A DNA stretch of 11,137 nucleotides, from positions 44,004 to 55,140 of the forward strand of contig MEWG01000008.1 in the NCBI GenBank assembly GCA_001773295.1, read 5' to 3'. Of this stretch, positions 1 to 7,245 are shown one piece after another. Origin of the DNA: a candidate division WWE3 bacterium RIFOXYD1_FULL_39_9 (lineage in GTDB: Bacteria; Patescibacteriota; WWE3; UBA101185; UBA10185). The notes below the pieces were generated by a model. The model was given only the letters and a program-made list of their open reading frames with translations. It had not been told where the DNA came from and did no database searches. Position numbers and translations under genes: made by a program. Position 1 is the first letter of the stretch; each line of letters starts with the position of its first letter.

Positions 1-1310
1 ATTGGTTTTGCAATTTGCCTGAGCTCGGGATACTTCTTTTTAAAGTCATCGGAGTATTCCTTATTAAACATCAGCGAGGCTGTGTACGAGTGGATGTCCA
101 AACCGGAATTTAAGGCGTTTATCATTTTTTCATCTTTTGAAAATTCCGCCAAAATTCTCATTTCAAAATTTGAATAGTCCGCAACAACCAGTTTGTATCC
201 GGGTCTGGGATTAAAGCATGTTCTAAAAGGAGCTTCTTCTGAATTTCTTGGAATTTGTTGTAAGTTTGGATTATTGCACGAAAAACGTCCTGTGGCGGTT
301 CCTAATTGGTTAAATTCCGGGTGTATTCTGCCGGTCTTCGGATTTATTTTTTGTAATAAACTTTGTCCAAAAGCCGAAACTAATTTTTCATAGTTTCTAT
401 ACTCTCTTAATTTTTTAGCAATAGGGTGATCTACACTTGCCAAGATAGCATCTCCGGTAGACGGTATGTTCAGTTTTAATTTGTTATTGAAAAGATCCAT
501 TAACTGAACTTGACTGTTTATATTAATTAGATCAGAGTGGTTGCCAAACAAATCTATGGATGATGCTGCAAAGAACGGTTTTATCGCCTCCTGAAACTCT
601 TTTGCGTGTTCTTCACGTTTGATATTTAGATCCTTAATGATATCTCCCCACTTTTCCTTATCTATATAAATTCCGGCAAGTTCCATATTCCCTACAACTC
701 TTGTAGTGGCAAACTCCAGCTTACCGATATTTATCAGCCCTTCTTTTCTTAAGCCCTCAAGCTGCGCTTCAAAAACCGGAAACATTATTAACGTGTCCAC
801 AGCTGCATATTTTAATTGCGATTCGTCGAGTTTAGTTTTTGCTGTTACTCTTTCGAAGGATAATCTAACTTCTTTTTTTAATTCGACACCGGTGTATTTT
901 TTAACTAAATCTTTCAAGCTGTAAAATGCTTTTCCGATACCTGCGTTTAAGATAGCTTCGGCCAACATTGTGTCAAAAATATTGTCTAACTCGATTCCTG
1001 TTTTCGCGCGGATATATTTGTAGTCAAATTTTCCATTGTGCAAAAGTTTTACAATTTTTCTATTTTCCAAAAACTCAACAAATCGTTGCATCTTGCCGAG
1101 TTCAATTTTTCTTGCATCGAAAATATAACTTATCTGAGGAGTAGATATCTGAACGACAATTAAATAACCGGTAATTGGATCCAAACTAGTAGACTCAACG
1201 TCAACGCCGACAACGCCTTCCTTTTCCAAGAATTCAAGAGCTGTGTTCGCTTGATCAAGGTCAGTTATATATTCATATCTTGGATTTTCGGGATCGAATT
1301 TTAGTTCCAT
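1..1310 (-). CDS. polA: DNA polymerase I (family A), 3'-5' exonuclease plus polymerase domains, C-terminus cut by window edge
   Basis: Template-directed DNA synthesis with proofreading, acting in repair and Okazaki fragment maturation. The reading frame is open from an ATG at 1308-1310 to the left edge (436 codons seen). A TAG stop lies two codons upstream of the ATG, so no N-terminal 5'-3' flap exonuclease domain is fused. Exonuclease motifs are visible: D37-x-E39 (Exo I), HNGKFD at 91-96 (Exo II) and YAAVD at 168-172 (Exo III). Polymerase motifs follow: TGRFS at 340-344 with PNLQQIP at 348-354, and motif A DYSNFEMR at 378-385, with D378 the metal-binding aspartate. LRQIAK at 430-435 matches the start of motif B (the O-helix), where the window cuts the gene. 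Motif C must lie outside. It follows gatB by 33 bases on the same strand, with no clear Shine-Dalgarno. Family assignment is secure; the missing C-terminal part is inferred. Confidence 0.95.
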   Translation of the reverse strand, partial: MELKFDPENPRYEYITDLDQANTALEFLEKEGVVGVDVESTSLDPITGYLIVVQISTPQISYIFDARKIELGKMQRFVEFLENRKIVKLLHNGKFDYKYIRAKTGIELDNIFDTMLAEAILNAGIGKAFYSLKDLVKKYTGVELKKEVRLSFERVTAKTKLDESQLKYAAVDTLIMFPVFEAQLEGLRKEGLINIGKLEFATTRVVGNMELAGIYIDKEKWGDIIKDLNIKREEHAKEFQEAIKPFFAASSIDLFGNHSDLININSQVQLMDLFNNKLKLNIPSTGDAILASVDHPIAKKLREYRNYEKLVSAFGQSLLQKINPKTGRIHPEFNQLGTATGRFSCNNPNLQQIPRNSEEAPFRTCFNPRPGYKLVVADYSNFEMRILAEFSKDEKMINALNSGLDIHSYTASLMFNKEYSDDFKKKYPELRQIAKP

Positions 1311-1343
1311 GCTCTAAGTATGATACCAGATACAAAATAGAGA

Positions 1344-2645
1344 TTACTTTAATTTCTCCTTGAGTAACTCCCGGGTAACATTTGCGTCAGCCTTACCTTT
1401 CGTTTCGCGCATAACCTGTCCAACTATAAACTCTGCGGCGTTTGCTTTTCCATTTTTATAGTCGTTTACTGCTGCGGGATTATTTTCAATTATTTTATCT
1501 AGTATTTTGCCGAGTTCTGAAGTGTCTGTTAACTTGTCGTGGAGACTTTTAAGTTTGCTGGTAAATTCTTTTGCATTTAGTTCTCTAAATTCCGGTTTAT
1601 TTACAATCATACTTGCGACAAGCTTTGCTGATTCGCCCATTGCAACTACATCAGTAAATAATTGGGCAAAATGTCTATTTGTAAATGATGACAAAAAGTC
1701 TGCTTCATTTTGAGCTAATCCCATTTGTAAATATTTTTCATATTTTTGTGCCGGCAATTCCGGAAGTTGTTTGCGTAAATTCTCGATGTGCTCAGCTTCA
1801 AAATGCATTGGCGGAATATCAGGTTCCGGAAAATATCTATAGTCCTCTGCTTGCTCTTTGCTTCTTTGTGAAACTGTTTTACCTGTAGCTTCATTAAACC
1901 CTCTATTTTCTTGCGCAACTCTTTCGCCTTTTGTCAGTAGCTCTTCTTGTCGGACCATTTCTGCCTTAACGGCTCTTTCCATAAATCTAAATGAGTTTAT
2001 ATTTTTTATTTCCACTTTATACGGAGGTAGTTCGTTCTTATCTTCCATTTCTTGAGTTCTTAACGAAATGTTTGCCTCGAGTCTCATTTGCCCTTTTTCC
2101 ATATCCACGTCTCCGATTTCCAGCGTACGTACTACTTCCTGGATTTTTTTGCAGAATTCAACAGCGTCTTCAACATTTCTGAAACAAGGTGTAGTTACGA
2201 TTTCTACTAAGGGCATTCCGGATTTATTAAAATCAATTAAAGTTTTGGAACCTTCGTGCATAGATTTTGCTGTGTCTTCTTCCAAATGAATTCTTTCTAT
2301 TTCAGCTACAAAACCTGAACTTAATTTTAAACTTCCGCTCAGGCATAACGGTTGTTTGTATTGGCTAATTTGATAACCTTTCGGTAAATCAGGATATGAA
2401 TAATGTTTTCTATCAAATCGTGAGTCTGTATTCAACTCGCAACCAAGTGCAAGACCTAAAAGTTGTTCTTTGGAAACAGCTTCAAAATTTGGTACAGGCA
2501 ACGCGCCCGGTAATCCTAAACATGTAGGGCAGGTGTGCGTGTTTGGTTCCGCGTCGTAAATATTTGCATCGCATCTGCAAAACATTTTAGTTTTGGTTTT
2601 CAGATGCAAATGTATTTCTAAACCTAATACAAGTTTGTAAGTCAT
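1344..2645 (-). CDS. gatB: Aspartyl/glutamyl-tRNA(Asn/Gln) amidotransferase subunit B
   Basis: Kinase/transamidase subunit of GatCAB. It activates Glu-tRNA(Gln) or Asp-tRNA(Asn) with ATP and amidates it with ammonia from GatA. Family blocks seen: GLEIHLHLKTKTKMF at 8-22; a cysteine set C23, C25, C39, C42 as in the zinc-binding GatB type; YPDLPKGYQIS at 84-94; DFNKSGMPLVEIV at 138-150; GQMRLEANISLR at 185-196; VEIKNINSF at 211-219; DYRYFPEPDIPP at 268-279. The C-terminal YqeY-like domain ends with FIVGQVMRETKGKA at 406-419. At 433 residues it is about 40 shorter than usual (around 475). The shortfall appears to lie near residues 360-375, where most GatB proteins have a further helical segment. 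An AAAGGA Shine-Dalgarno lies 5 bases before ATG and overlaps the stop of the SDR gene upstream (8-base gap). It is separated from gatCA by three genes. Confidence 0.97.
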   Translation of the reverse strand: MTYKLVLGLEIHLHLKTKTKMFCRCDANIYDAEPNTHTCPTCLGLPGALPVPNFEAVSKEQLLGLALGCELNTDSRFDRKHYSYPDLPKGYQISQYKQPLCLSGSLKLSSGFVAEIERIHLEEDTAKSMHEGSKTLIDFNKSGMPLVEIVTTPCFRNVEDAVEFCKKIQEVVRTLEIGDVDMEKGQMRLEANISLRTQEMEDKNELPPYKVEIKNINSFRFMERAVKAEMVRQEELLTKGERVAQENRGFNEATGKTVSQRSKEQAEDYRYFPEPDIPPMHFEAEHIENLRKQLPELPAQKYEKYLQMGLAQNEADFLSSFTNRHFAQLFTDVVAMGESAKLVASMIVNKPEFRELNAKEFTSKLKSLHDKLTDTSELGKILDKIIENNPAAVNDYKNGKANAAEFIVGQVMRETKGKADANVTRELLKEKLK

Positions 2646-2653
2646 ATTGTCCT

Positions 2654-3352
2654 TTACTGATGATTGATATCTTTTAACACTACTTGGGTCAGCTGCATTT
2701 TATCAAAGGAAAGCATAAATTCAACAACCTTGGCCACGTCTGCAGGCTCGAGGCTGTCGTGCATGTCGCGATCAAAACCGGCGTTTTTGAAAAGATCTGT
2801 GTTTATTAAACTTGGGTAAATTCCCAAAACCGAGATACCGAAAGGTGCTAATTCATCGCGTAAACAATCGGTAAATCCAGCTAAAGCGTGCTTAGAAGCG
2901 TTATAAATAGTCCGCTCGGCTTTTGCCACTATACCTGCAGTTGAAACCACATTTAGAATAATTCCCGACTTTTTTTCTTTCATATGAGGAACAGCTGCGT
3001 GTGACATGTAAATCGGACCCAAAGTGTTTACATCAAAAGTTTTCTTTATATTTTCCGGCGAGTAACCTTCCAATGGCCCTGTTATCATGACTCCGGCATT
3101 ATTTAACAATACGTCTATCGGACCGTGCTCTTCGATGATTACTTTAATTAACGCCGAGACCTGTGAATAATTACTTACATCACAAACGTAAAACGAGCAA
3201 CCTAAGTCTTGGGAAGTTTTTTTGAGCAGCTCTTCATTAATATCAACGAGCACTAACTCGTGCTTTCCGGAGTTATGCAAAGTAGAAGCAATTTCTTTGC
3301 CTAGTCCCTGCGCTCCACCTGTTATGATGATTAACTTTTTAGATTCGCTCAA
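2654..3352 (-). CDS. Short-chain dehydrogenase/reductase (classical SDR), TTG start
   Basis: NAD(P)-dependent oxidoreductase with a Rossmann fold; the substrate cannot be read from sequence. Classical SDR landmarks are all present: nucleotide-binding TGGAQGLG at 11-18, D37 at the end of strand 2 (which usually favours NAD(H)), NNAG at 84-87, structural N109, catalytic S137 and Y150-x3-K154. The usual proline-glycine after the active site is PS (IYPSLINTD). The 232-residue length is normal and there is no signal or membrane segment. The start is TTG at 3350-3352: it overlaps the TGA stop of the 128-aa gene upstream (TTGA) and is preceded by AGGA eight bases away, so translational coupling is likely. 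It may be a member of a short-chain alcohol or acyl-carrier reductase group, but nothing nearby supports a pathway. Family is certain, role unknown. Confidence 0.93.
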   Translation of the reverse strand: MSESKKLIIITGGAQGLGKEIASTLHNSGKHELVLVDINEELLKKTSQDLGCSFYVCDVSNYSQVSALIKVIIEEHGPIDVLLNNAGVMITGPLEGYSPENIKKTFDVNTLGPIYMSHAAVPHMKEKKSGIILNVVSTAGIVAKAERTIYNASKHALAGFTDCLRDELAPFGISVLGIYPSLINTDLFKNAGFDRDMHDSLEPADVAKVVEFMLSFDKMQLTQVVLKDINHQ

Positions 3353-3735
3353 ACTTTTAGTCCTAATTTATATAAACTGTCTTTCAAATCCGCTATCGCC
3401 TCTTTGATTATATAGTGGGGCGGTTCGTAACCAGATTCGTGCACGAGATTGTTTCTCATTTTGTGTGCTTCCCAGATTTTTCCGTAAGTATATTTATCAA
3501 ATTTATCCTTTGAGTTTTTTAATCTCTCGCCCATTGACTCACCGTCCACCATGTCTCTAAGCGCGTTATCTAATGTTTTGTCAGCTGATATCAAGGCCTG
3601 TCTAAGTTGCGAAGGGTTCGTGCCTTTAATTAAAAGGCCTATCTTCTCCCACTCATTCCTTATTTTTCTTTCAGTATCAATCGAAATAGACTTGCTACCT
3701 AATTTAAAAGGAAATAAAAAATCAAAGAAACCCAT
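3349..3735 (-). CDS. Small helical protein with HEPN-like R-x4-H motif
   Basis: A 128-residue soluble protein of unknown function. The N-terminus (MGFFDFLFPFKLG) is hydrophobic and aromatic but too short for a clear membrane helix; it could be an amphipathic anchor. The rest is charged and predicted helical. Near the C-terminus the run KMRNNLVHESG contains R94-N-N-L-V-H99, which matches the R-x(4-6)-H signature of HEPN-fold proteins, followed by a helix (YIIKEAIADLKDSLYKLG) of the kind seen after that motif. HEPN proteins are often RNases or nucleotide-binding helpers of toxin systems, but no partner nucleotidyltransferase is adjacent. The start ATG is 2 bases after the stop of the 63-aa membrane protein gene, and the end overlaps the SDR start, so it is embedded in the gat transcript. 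I recall similar small proteins in Patescibacteria genomes but cannot confirm this here. Existence as a gene is secure; the HEPN call is an inference from one motif. Confidence 0.85.
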   Translation of the reverse strand: MGFFDFLFPFKLGSKSISIDTERKIRNEWEKIGLLIKGTNPSQLRQALISADKTLDNALRDMVDGESMGERLKNSKDKFDKYTYGKIWEAHKMRNNLVHESGYEPPHYIIKEAIADLKDSLYKLGLKV

Positions 3736-3737
3736 AT

Positions 3738-3929
3738 TTATCTAGAATAAAACTTTTTTACAACCGCAAATAACAATCCCAAGGTTATTCCGTGAACAAC
3801 CACTTTTGCCGCTGTAGGTACGTCGTCAATCGGCATTCTTAGTACAGCCGAAAGAAAAAGGTTTCCAACAATAATGGCGGCTACCAAAAAGATTGTAAAA
3901 ATTATTACGGTTATGATGCCTTGATTCAT
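3738..3929 (-). CDS. Small membrane protein with two predicted TM helices
   Basis: 63 residues, function unknown. Residues about 5-30 form a long hydrophobic helix, followed by a short polar loop with a negative cluster (MPIDDVP at 32-38) and a second hydrophobic helix at about 43-57. It ends in a basic tail KKFYSR, expected to face the cytoplasm. The ATG start overlaps the TGA stop of gatA (ATGA, 4-base overlap), a classic sign of translational coupling. An AAGGAG stretch lies about 14 bases upstream inside gatA, longer than ideal. The tight overlap on one side and the 2-base gap to the HEPN-like gene on the other make it a real gene despite its size. Its conserved position could suggest a role with the next gene, for example membrane recruitment, but that is speculation. 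Confidence 0.75.
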   Translation of the reverse strand: MNQGIITVIIFTIFLVAAIIVGNLFLSAVLRMPIDDVPTAAKVVVHGITLGLLFAVVKKFYSR

Positions 3930-5359
3930 TTGAGACTTGGCCTCTCCTTATGGAAATTTGTTACCTCTTGAAATTTACTTGCTGCTCCAAGTACAGCAGA
4001 TTCCGCGAACATAGGACCTAAAATTTGTACTCCAATCGGCAAGCCGTTGCTAATCCCGCATGGTATAGAAATGGACGTTGATCCGGCAATACTGCTCGGC
4101 CCGAGAAGGACATCCATCAATTCACCAAACATAGACGAGGACTCGTTGGCACCGAAATCCAGCGCAACACACGGCATCGTAGGTCCTATTATTAAGTCTA
4201 CACTCTCAAAAGCTTTTTTGAAATCTTCGATAACAAGGGTTCTTACTCTCTGAGCCTTAGCATAATATTGATCGTAGTACCCGGAGCTAAGAGCATAAGC
4301 ACCAAGCATAATTCTTTTTTTAGCCTCAAATCCAAAAGCAGTTCTTTCATTTCCGTACCTTATACCGTCTAGTCTGGCCAGATTAGAGGACACTTCTGAT
4401 CTTTGCAAAATAGTGTAAACGGCAATTGAGTACTTTGGGTCTAAAAGATCCATATCGACAATTTCTGCACCTAATTCCTTGTATTTTTCAAATACAGCTT
4501 CAACAGCAGCTTTGACTTCTGGCTCAAGGTCAATTTCAAAGTAAGATTTGGGTCTGCCAATTTTTTTGCCTTTCAGATCGTATTTTTTGGCGTTTTCCAA
4601 GTAATTTTCGATCGGACTTGGTGAACTTGTGGCATCGAAAGTGTCATTCCCTGCAATTATCGATAAAATATACGCCGCGTCATCAGCAGTTTTGGTTAAA
4701 GGTCCAGGTGAATCAGTAGAAGACGCCATAGCAATTAGTCCAAATCTGCTAACTCTGCCGTAAGTAGGCTTAAAACCGGTTATTCCACACCAAGCGGCAG
4801 GTCCTCGAATACTTCCGGATGTTTCGCTGCCGATAGCAAAAATGCATGTATCTGCTGCAACTGAAGCGGCTGAACCGCCTGAAGATCCGCCCGGTACTTT
4901 TGAGTAATTCCAAGGGTTTGTTGTTTTTTTATAATCCGAAGTTTCAGTTGAAGAACCGTGTGCAAATGCGTCCATGTTTGCTTTACCTAAAACAATTGCG
5001 CCTGCTTCTTTTAGTTTAAGTGTAACTGTAGATTCGTAAGGAGGGATATACCCTTCCAGGATTTTTGAGCTGGCTGTAGTTTGAACACCGTAAGTTGTAA
5101 AGTTATCTTTGCACACATAGGGAATTCCGATTAGTGGCTTTTTATCAAAGGCCTTTGCACCATGTTTCGCAATAAACTCATCGGCTTCTTTTGCATCCTT
5201 TAATGCATTTTCCTTAGTAAGTGTGACAAAAGCCTTAATAGAATCTTCATATTTCTCAATCTGGGAGTAACAAGCTTCAACTAACTCAACACTTGTCAGA
5301 TTTTTATTCTTTAAGTGCTCTATTGCTTCTAAAAGTGTAAGTTTGTTCGGATTTTCCAT
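3926..5359 (-). CDS. gatA: Aspartyl/glutamyl-tRNA(Asn/Gln) amidotransferase subunit A
   Basis: Glutaminase subunit of GatCAB: it hydrolyses glutamine and channels ammonia to GatB. It belongs to the amidase-signature family with a Ser-cisSer-Lys triad, assigned here by motif and spacing as K84 (in VCKDN), S159 (in GGSSGGSAA at 157-165) and S183 (in SGSIRGPA). The 24-residue serine spacing and 99-residue Lys-Ser spacing match what I recall for GatA. GFKPTYGRVSRFGL follows at 195-208. The 477-residue length is normal. One oddity is SIRGPA where most GatA proteins read SIRQPA. The ATG is 3 bases after the gatC stop with no strong Shine-Dalgarno, suggesting coupled translation. The TGA stop overlaps the next gene's ATG. 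With gatC and gatB it should form the complex that makes Gln-tRNA(Gln) and/or Asn-tRNA(Asn), implying that GlnRS and/or AsnRS may be absent from this genome. Confidence 0.98.
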   Translation of the reverse strand: MENPNKLTLLEAIEHLKNKNLTSVELVEACYSQIEKYEDSIKAFVTLTKENALKDAKEADEFIAKHGAKAFDKKPLIGIPYVCKDNFTTYGVQTTASSKILEGYIPPYESTVTLKLKEAGAIVLGKANMDAFAHGSSTETSDYKKTTNPWNYSKVPGGSSGGSAASVAADTCIFAIGSETSGSIRGPAAWCGITGFKPTYGRVSRFGLIAMASSTDSPGPLTKTADDAAYILSIIAGNDTFDATSSPSPIENYLENAKKYDLKGKKIGRPKSYFEIDLEPEVKAAVEAVFEKYKELGAEIVDMDLLDPKYSIAVYTILQRSEVSSNLARLDGIRYGNERTAFGFEAKKRIMLGAYALSSGYYDQYYAKAQRVRTLVIEDFKKAFESVDLIIGPTMPCVALDFGANESSSMFGELMDVLLGPSSIAGSTSISIPCGISNGLPIGVQILGPMFAESAVLGAASKFQEVTNFHKERPSLK

Positions 5360-5362
5360 TTT

Positions 5363-5662
5363 CTATCTTTCAAAAACTGCTTTAGTGGCAAACAAGCCGT
5401 TTATAATGTCTTTTGCATTTTTTTCAGCACCTTCGCGATCCAAAGTGTTTGTCGGCGCATCCTCTTTTTGGAAGACATTGGTAAGACCTGTCACTTGATA
5501 TGTTTCAGGAGTATTAGTAGTGTCCAATTCGTCCAAAATACCAACATAGTTTAAGGTTTCATTAAAAAGATTAACAAAAACCTCTTCCTGACCTTCAATA
5601 TTCAATTTTGTTAATTTAGAAACTTTTTTTACTTGTTCAATATCTATAAGTTTTTTTGTCAT
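5363..5662 (-). CDS. gatC: Aspartyl/glutamyl-tRNA(Asn/Gln) amidotransferase subunit C
   Basis: Small scaffold subunit (99 residues, the usual size) that wraps GatA and GatB and stabilises the complex. The N-terminal part reads as the family's two-helix start: VKKVSKLTKLNI at 11-22, then a helix LFNETLNYVGILDELDTTN and the extended acidic segment TPETYQVTGLTNVFQKEDAP that threads across GatA. The C-terminal part LFATKAVFER resembles the usual FFKVPKVIE-type ending. The ATG at 5660-5662 has GGAG five bases upstream and is the first gene after a 57-base gap behind htpX, so the gat transcript may start here. The gene ends 3 bases before gatA. Confidence 0.96.
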   Translation of the reverse strand: MTKKLIDIEQVKKVSKLTKLNIEGQEEVFVNLFNETLNYVGILDELDTTNTPETYQVTGLTNVFQKEDAPTNTLDREGAEKNAKDIINGLFATKAVFER

Positions 5663-5679
5663 ATCCGCTCCAAGTCCCT

Positions 5680-5708
5680 ATTTTACATGATCGTGTCCAC
5701 AGGGTGAA
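5680..5708 (-). promoter_or_regulatory. Possible sigma-70-like promoter before gatC
   Basis: On the minus strand TTCACC (5703-5708, 4 of 6 to TTGACA) and TAAAAT (5680-5685, 5 of 6 to TATAAT) stand 17 bases apart in the htpX-gatC gap, about 20 bases before the gatC start. The match is modest, and the gat genes could instead be read through from htpX. Confidence 0.3.
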
Positions 5709-5719
5709 GTACTATCGGG

Positions 5720-6619
5720 CTACATTGTCTCTAATCTGCGAATTCTATCTTCAATAGGGGGATGGGTATTAAACAGGTTGGCTAAAGCCCCTGTTATGTC
5801 CCCTCTTATAGGGCTTGAAATATAAAGATGAGCGGTGGCTCCATTTGCCGCTTCCAAGATTTCTTTATCTGCCGCCAACTTTTTAAGTGCGTTTGCCAAA
5901 CCTTGCGGATATCGGGTAATCAGCGCAGCAGTAGAGTCAGCCAAGTACTCTCTGTTTCTGCTTATTGCCAGTTTTATAAGCGTGGCGATTATAGGACTTA
6001 GGAAAATTAACGCTATACCAACCAAAAGTATAATTCCATTGACCTGAGAGTCTCTACCGCGTCTGCCTGAACCGTATAATCTTCCTCTGGTCAGCCAATC
6101 CGATATTAAAGTAATTGTTCCTACCAAAATACTTACAATGGACATTAATCTTATGTCGTAGTTTCCAATATGTGATAGCTCGTGAGCAATTACTCCTTCC
6201 AGCTCTCTTTTTTCAAGCGATTCAACAATTCCGGAAGTAAAACAGATTACAGAATGTTGCGGATCTCTTCCTGTTGCAAAGGCATTCATAGCCGTGTCAT
6301 TGATCATATAAACTTTTGGTTTGGGGAGTCCGCCGGCTATACACACATTTTCAACCAGATTGTGAAGATCCTGATTGTCAGTTTCGGCAACTTCGTGTGC
6401 ATCCGAGATTGCCAAAACAATTTTATCCGAATTGTAGTACGAAACTAATCCGGTTATTCCTGAGAATATAAAGGCCATGCCAACTATCGAATAACCGAAA
6501 CCTTCAGCATAAACTTCACCGACAAACCAGGATAAAGCAGTTACAATCGCTACAAAAAAAGCAACAACAACTACGGTATCGCGCTTATTTTGATCAATGT
6601 GCTGATAAATATTTGGCAT
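5720..6619 (-). CDS. htpX: HtpX-like membrane zinc metalloprotease (M48)
   Basis: Membrane-embedded M48 peptidase that degrades misfolded membrane proteins in the envelope stress response. I place the start at the ATG at 6617-6619 (299 residues), giving MPNIYQHIDQNKR, close to the usual HtpX beginning. A TTG three codons upstream (6628) would add three residues and has no better ribosome site. With this start, TM helices lie at about 15-34 and 42-62, then the zinc motif HELSH at 146-150 (H146, E147, H150). The third ligand is E224 in NREYLAD. Two further hydrophobic stretches at about 157-175 and 194-217 flank the linker, and the C-terminus has the family's THPPIEDRIRRL. All catalytic residues are present. 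It follows lemA by 18 bases; a lemA-htpX pair on one transcript is common in bacteria and supports the call. Confidence 0.95.
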   Translation of the reverse strand: MPNIYQHIDQNKRDTVVVVAFFVAIVTALSWFVGEVYAEGFGYSIVGMAFIFSGITGLVSYYNSDKIVLAISDAHEVAETDNQDLHNLVENVCIAGGLPKPKVYMINDTAMNAFATGRDPQHSVICFTSGIVESLEKRELEGVIAHELSHIGNYDIRLMSIVSILVGTITLISDWLTRGRLYGSGRRGRDSQVNGIILLVGIALIFLSPIIATLIKLAISRNREYLADSTAALITRYPQGLANALKKLAADKEILEAANGATAHLYISSPIRGDITGALANLFNTHPPIEDRIRRLETM

Positions 6620-6637
6620 GAAGATCAAGCAGTAAAC

Positions 6638-7189
6638 TTAGAAATCCACTTTAACGGCTTCTCTTTCTGCATCATTTGCTTCAAAGAACTGCTCCTGCTT
6701 AAAACCAAGGATTCCGGCCAAGATATTACTTGGGAACATCACGATTTTTTCATTGAACTGACGAACAACGCTGTTGTAGAACTGTCTTGAGTAAGAAACC
6801 TTATCTTCAGTGTCGCTAAGTTCCTTTTGTAAGTTAACAAAACCTTCCTGTGCTTTTAACTCCGGATAAGCTTCTGCTACAGCAAAGAGTGACTTTAATG
6901 CGCCTTGAAGCATGTTGTCAGCGTTTCCGGCCTCTTCTGGTGTTTTTGCGCCCATAAGAGCTGCACGAGCTTTTGTTACATTCTCAAAAACCGATTGTTC
7001 GTGAGTTGCGTAGCCTTTAACAGTTTCGACCAAGTTTGGAATCAAATCTGTACGTCTTTTCAACTGAACGTCTATCTGACTCCAAGCTTCTTTGATCTTA
7101 ACTTTCAAAGATGCTAAAGAATTATAAATCGTAACAACATAACCAAGAACTAATACTATTAAAATAACAACAAAAATAAACGGATCCAT
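6638..7189 (-). CDS. lemA: LemA family protein
   Basis: Membrane-anchored helical-bundle protein of unsettled function, often encoded with HtpX. The start is the ATG at 7187-7189, because a perfect Shine-Dalgarno AAGGAGGTG sits just upstream; an in-frame TTG at 7213 would place that site inside the coding sequence. The resulting protein has 183 residues: one TM helix at about 3-23 with a very short N-terminal tail, then the LemA hallmark YNSLASLKVKIKEAWSQIDV at 22-41 and KRRTDLIPNLVETVKGYATHE at 44-64, with long helices to about residue 150. The C-terminal NILAGILGFK at 155-164 matches the family's FP.N..A...GF block. The bulk probably faces away from the cytoplasm, though topology is inferred. 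This is likely the first gene of a lemA-htpX unit; the 56-base gap before it is AT-rich but I saw no clear -35 box. Confidence 0.96.
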   Translation of the reverse strand: MDPFIFVVILIVLVLGYVVTIYNSLASLKVKIKEAWSQIDVQLKRRTDLIPNLVETVKGYATHEQSVFENVTKARAALMGAKTPEEAGNADNMLQGALKSLFAVAEAYPELKAQEGFVNLQKELSDTEDKVSYSRQFYNSVVRQFNEKIVMFPSNILAGILGFKQEQFFEANDAEREAVKVDF

Positions 7190-7192
7190 AAA

Positions 7193-7201
7193 CACCTCCT
7201 T
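7193..7201 (-). promoter_or_regulatory. Strong ribosome binding site of lemA
   Basis: Minus-strand AAGGAGGTG followed by TTT and ATG. It is the best-spaced Shine-Dalgarno in the window and decides the lemA start at 7189 over an upstream in-frame TTG. Confidence 0.9.
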
Positions 7202-7245
7202 AAATTCAAACAAATATATAACTAGACAATCCTATTCTAATAACT

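Noticed and set aside
3349..3928. Recoded UGA (Gracilibacteria/SR1 code)
   Set aside because: TGA codons end gatA and the HEPN-like gene exactly where the next gene starts, so UGA is a normal stop.
6620..6628. TTG start for htpX three codons upstream
   Set aside because: There is no better ribosome site, and the ATG at 6619 gives the usual N-terminus of the family.
7190..7213. TTG start for lemA at 7213
   Set aside because: It would place the perfect AAGGAGGTG ribosome site within the coding sequence; ATG at 7189 is preferred.
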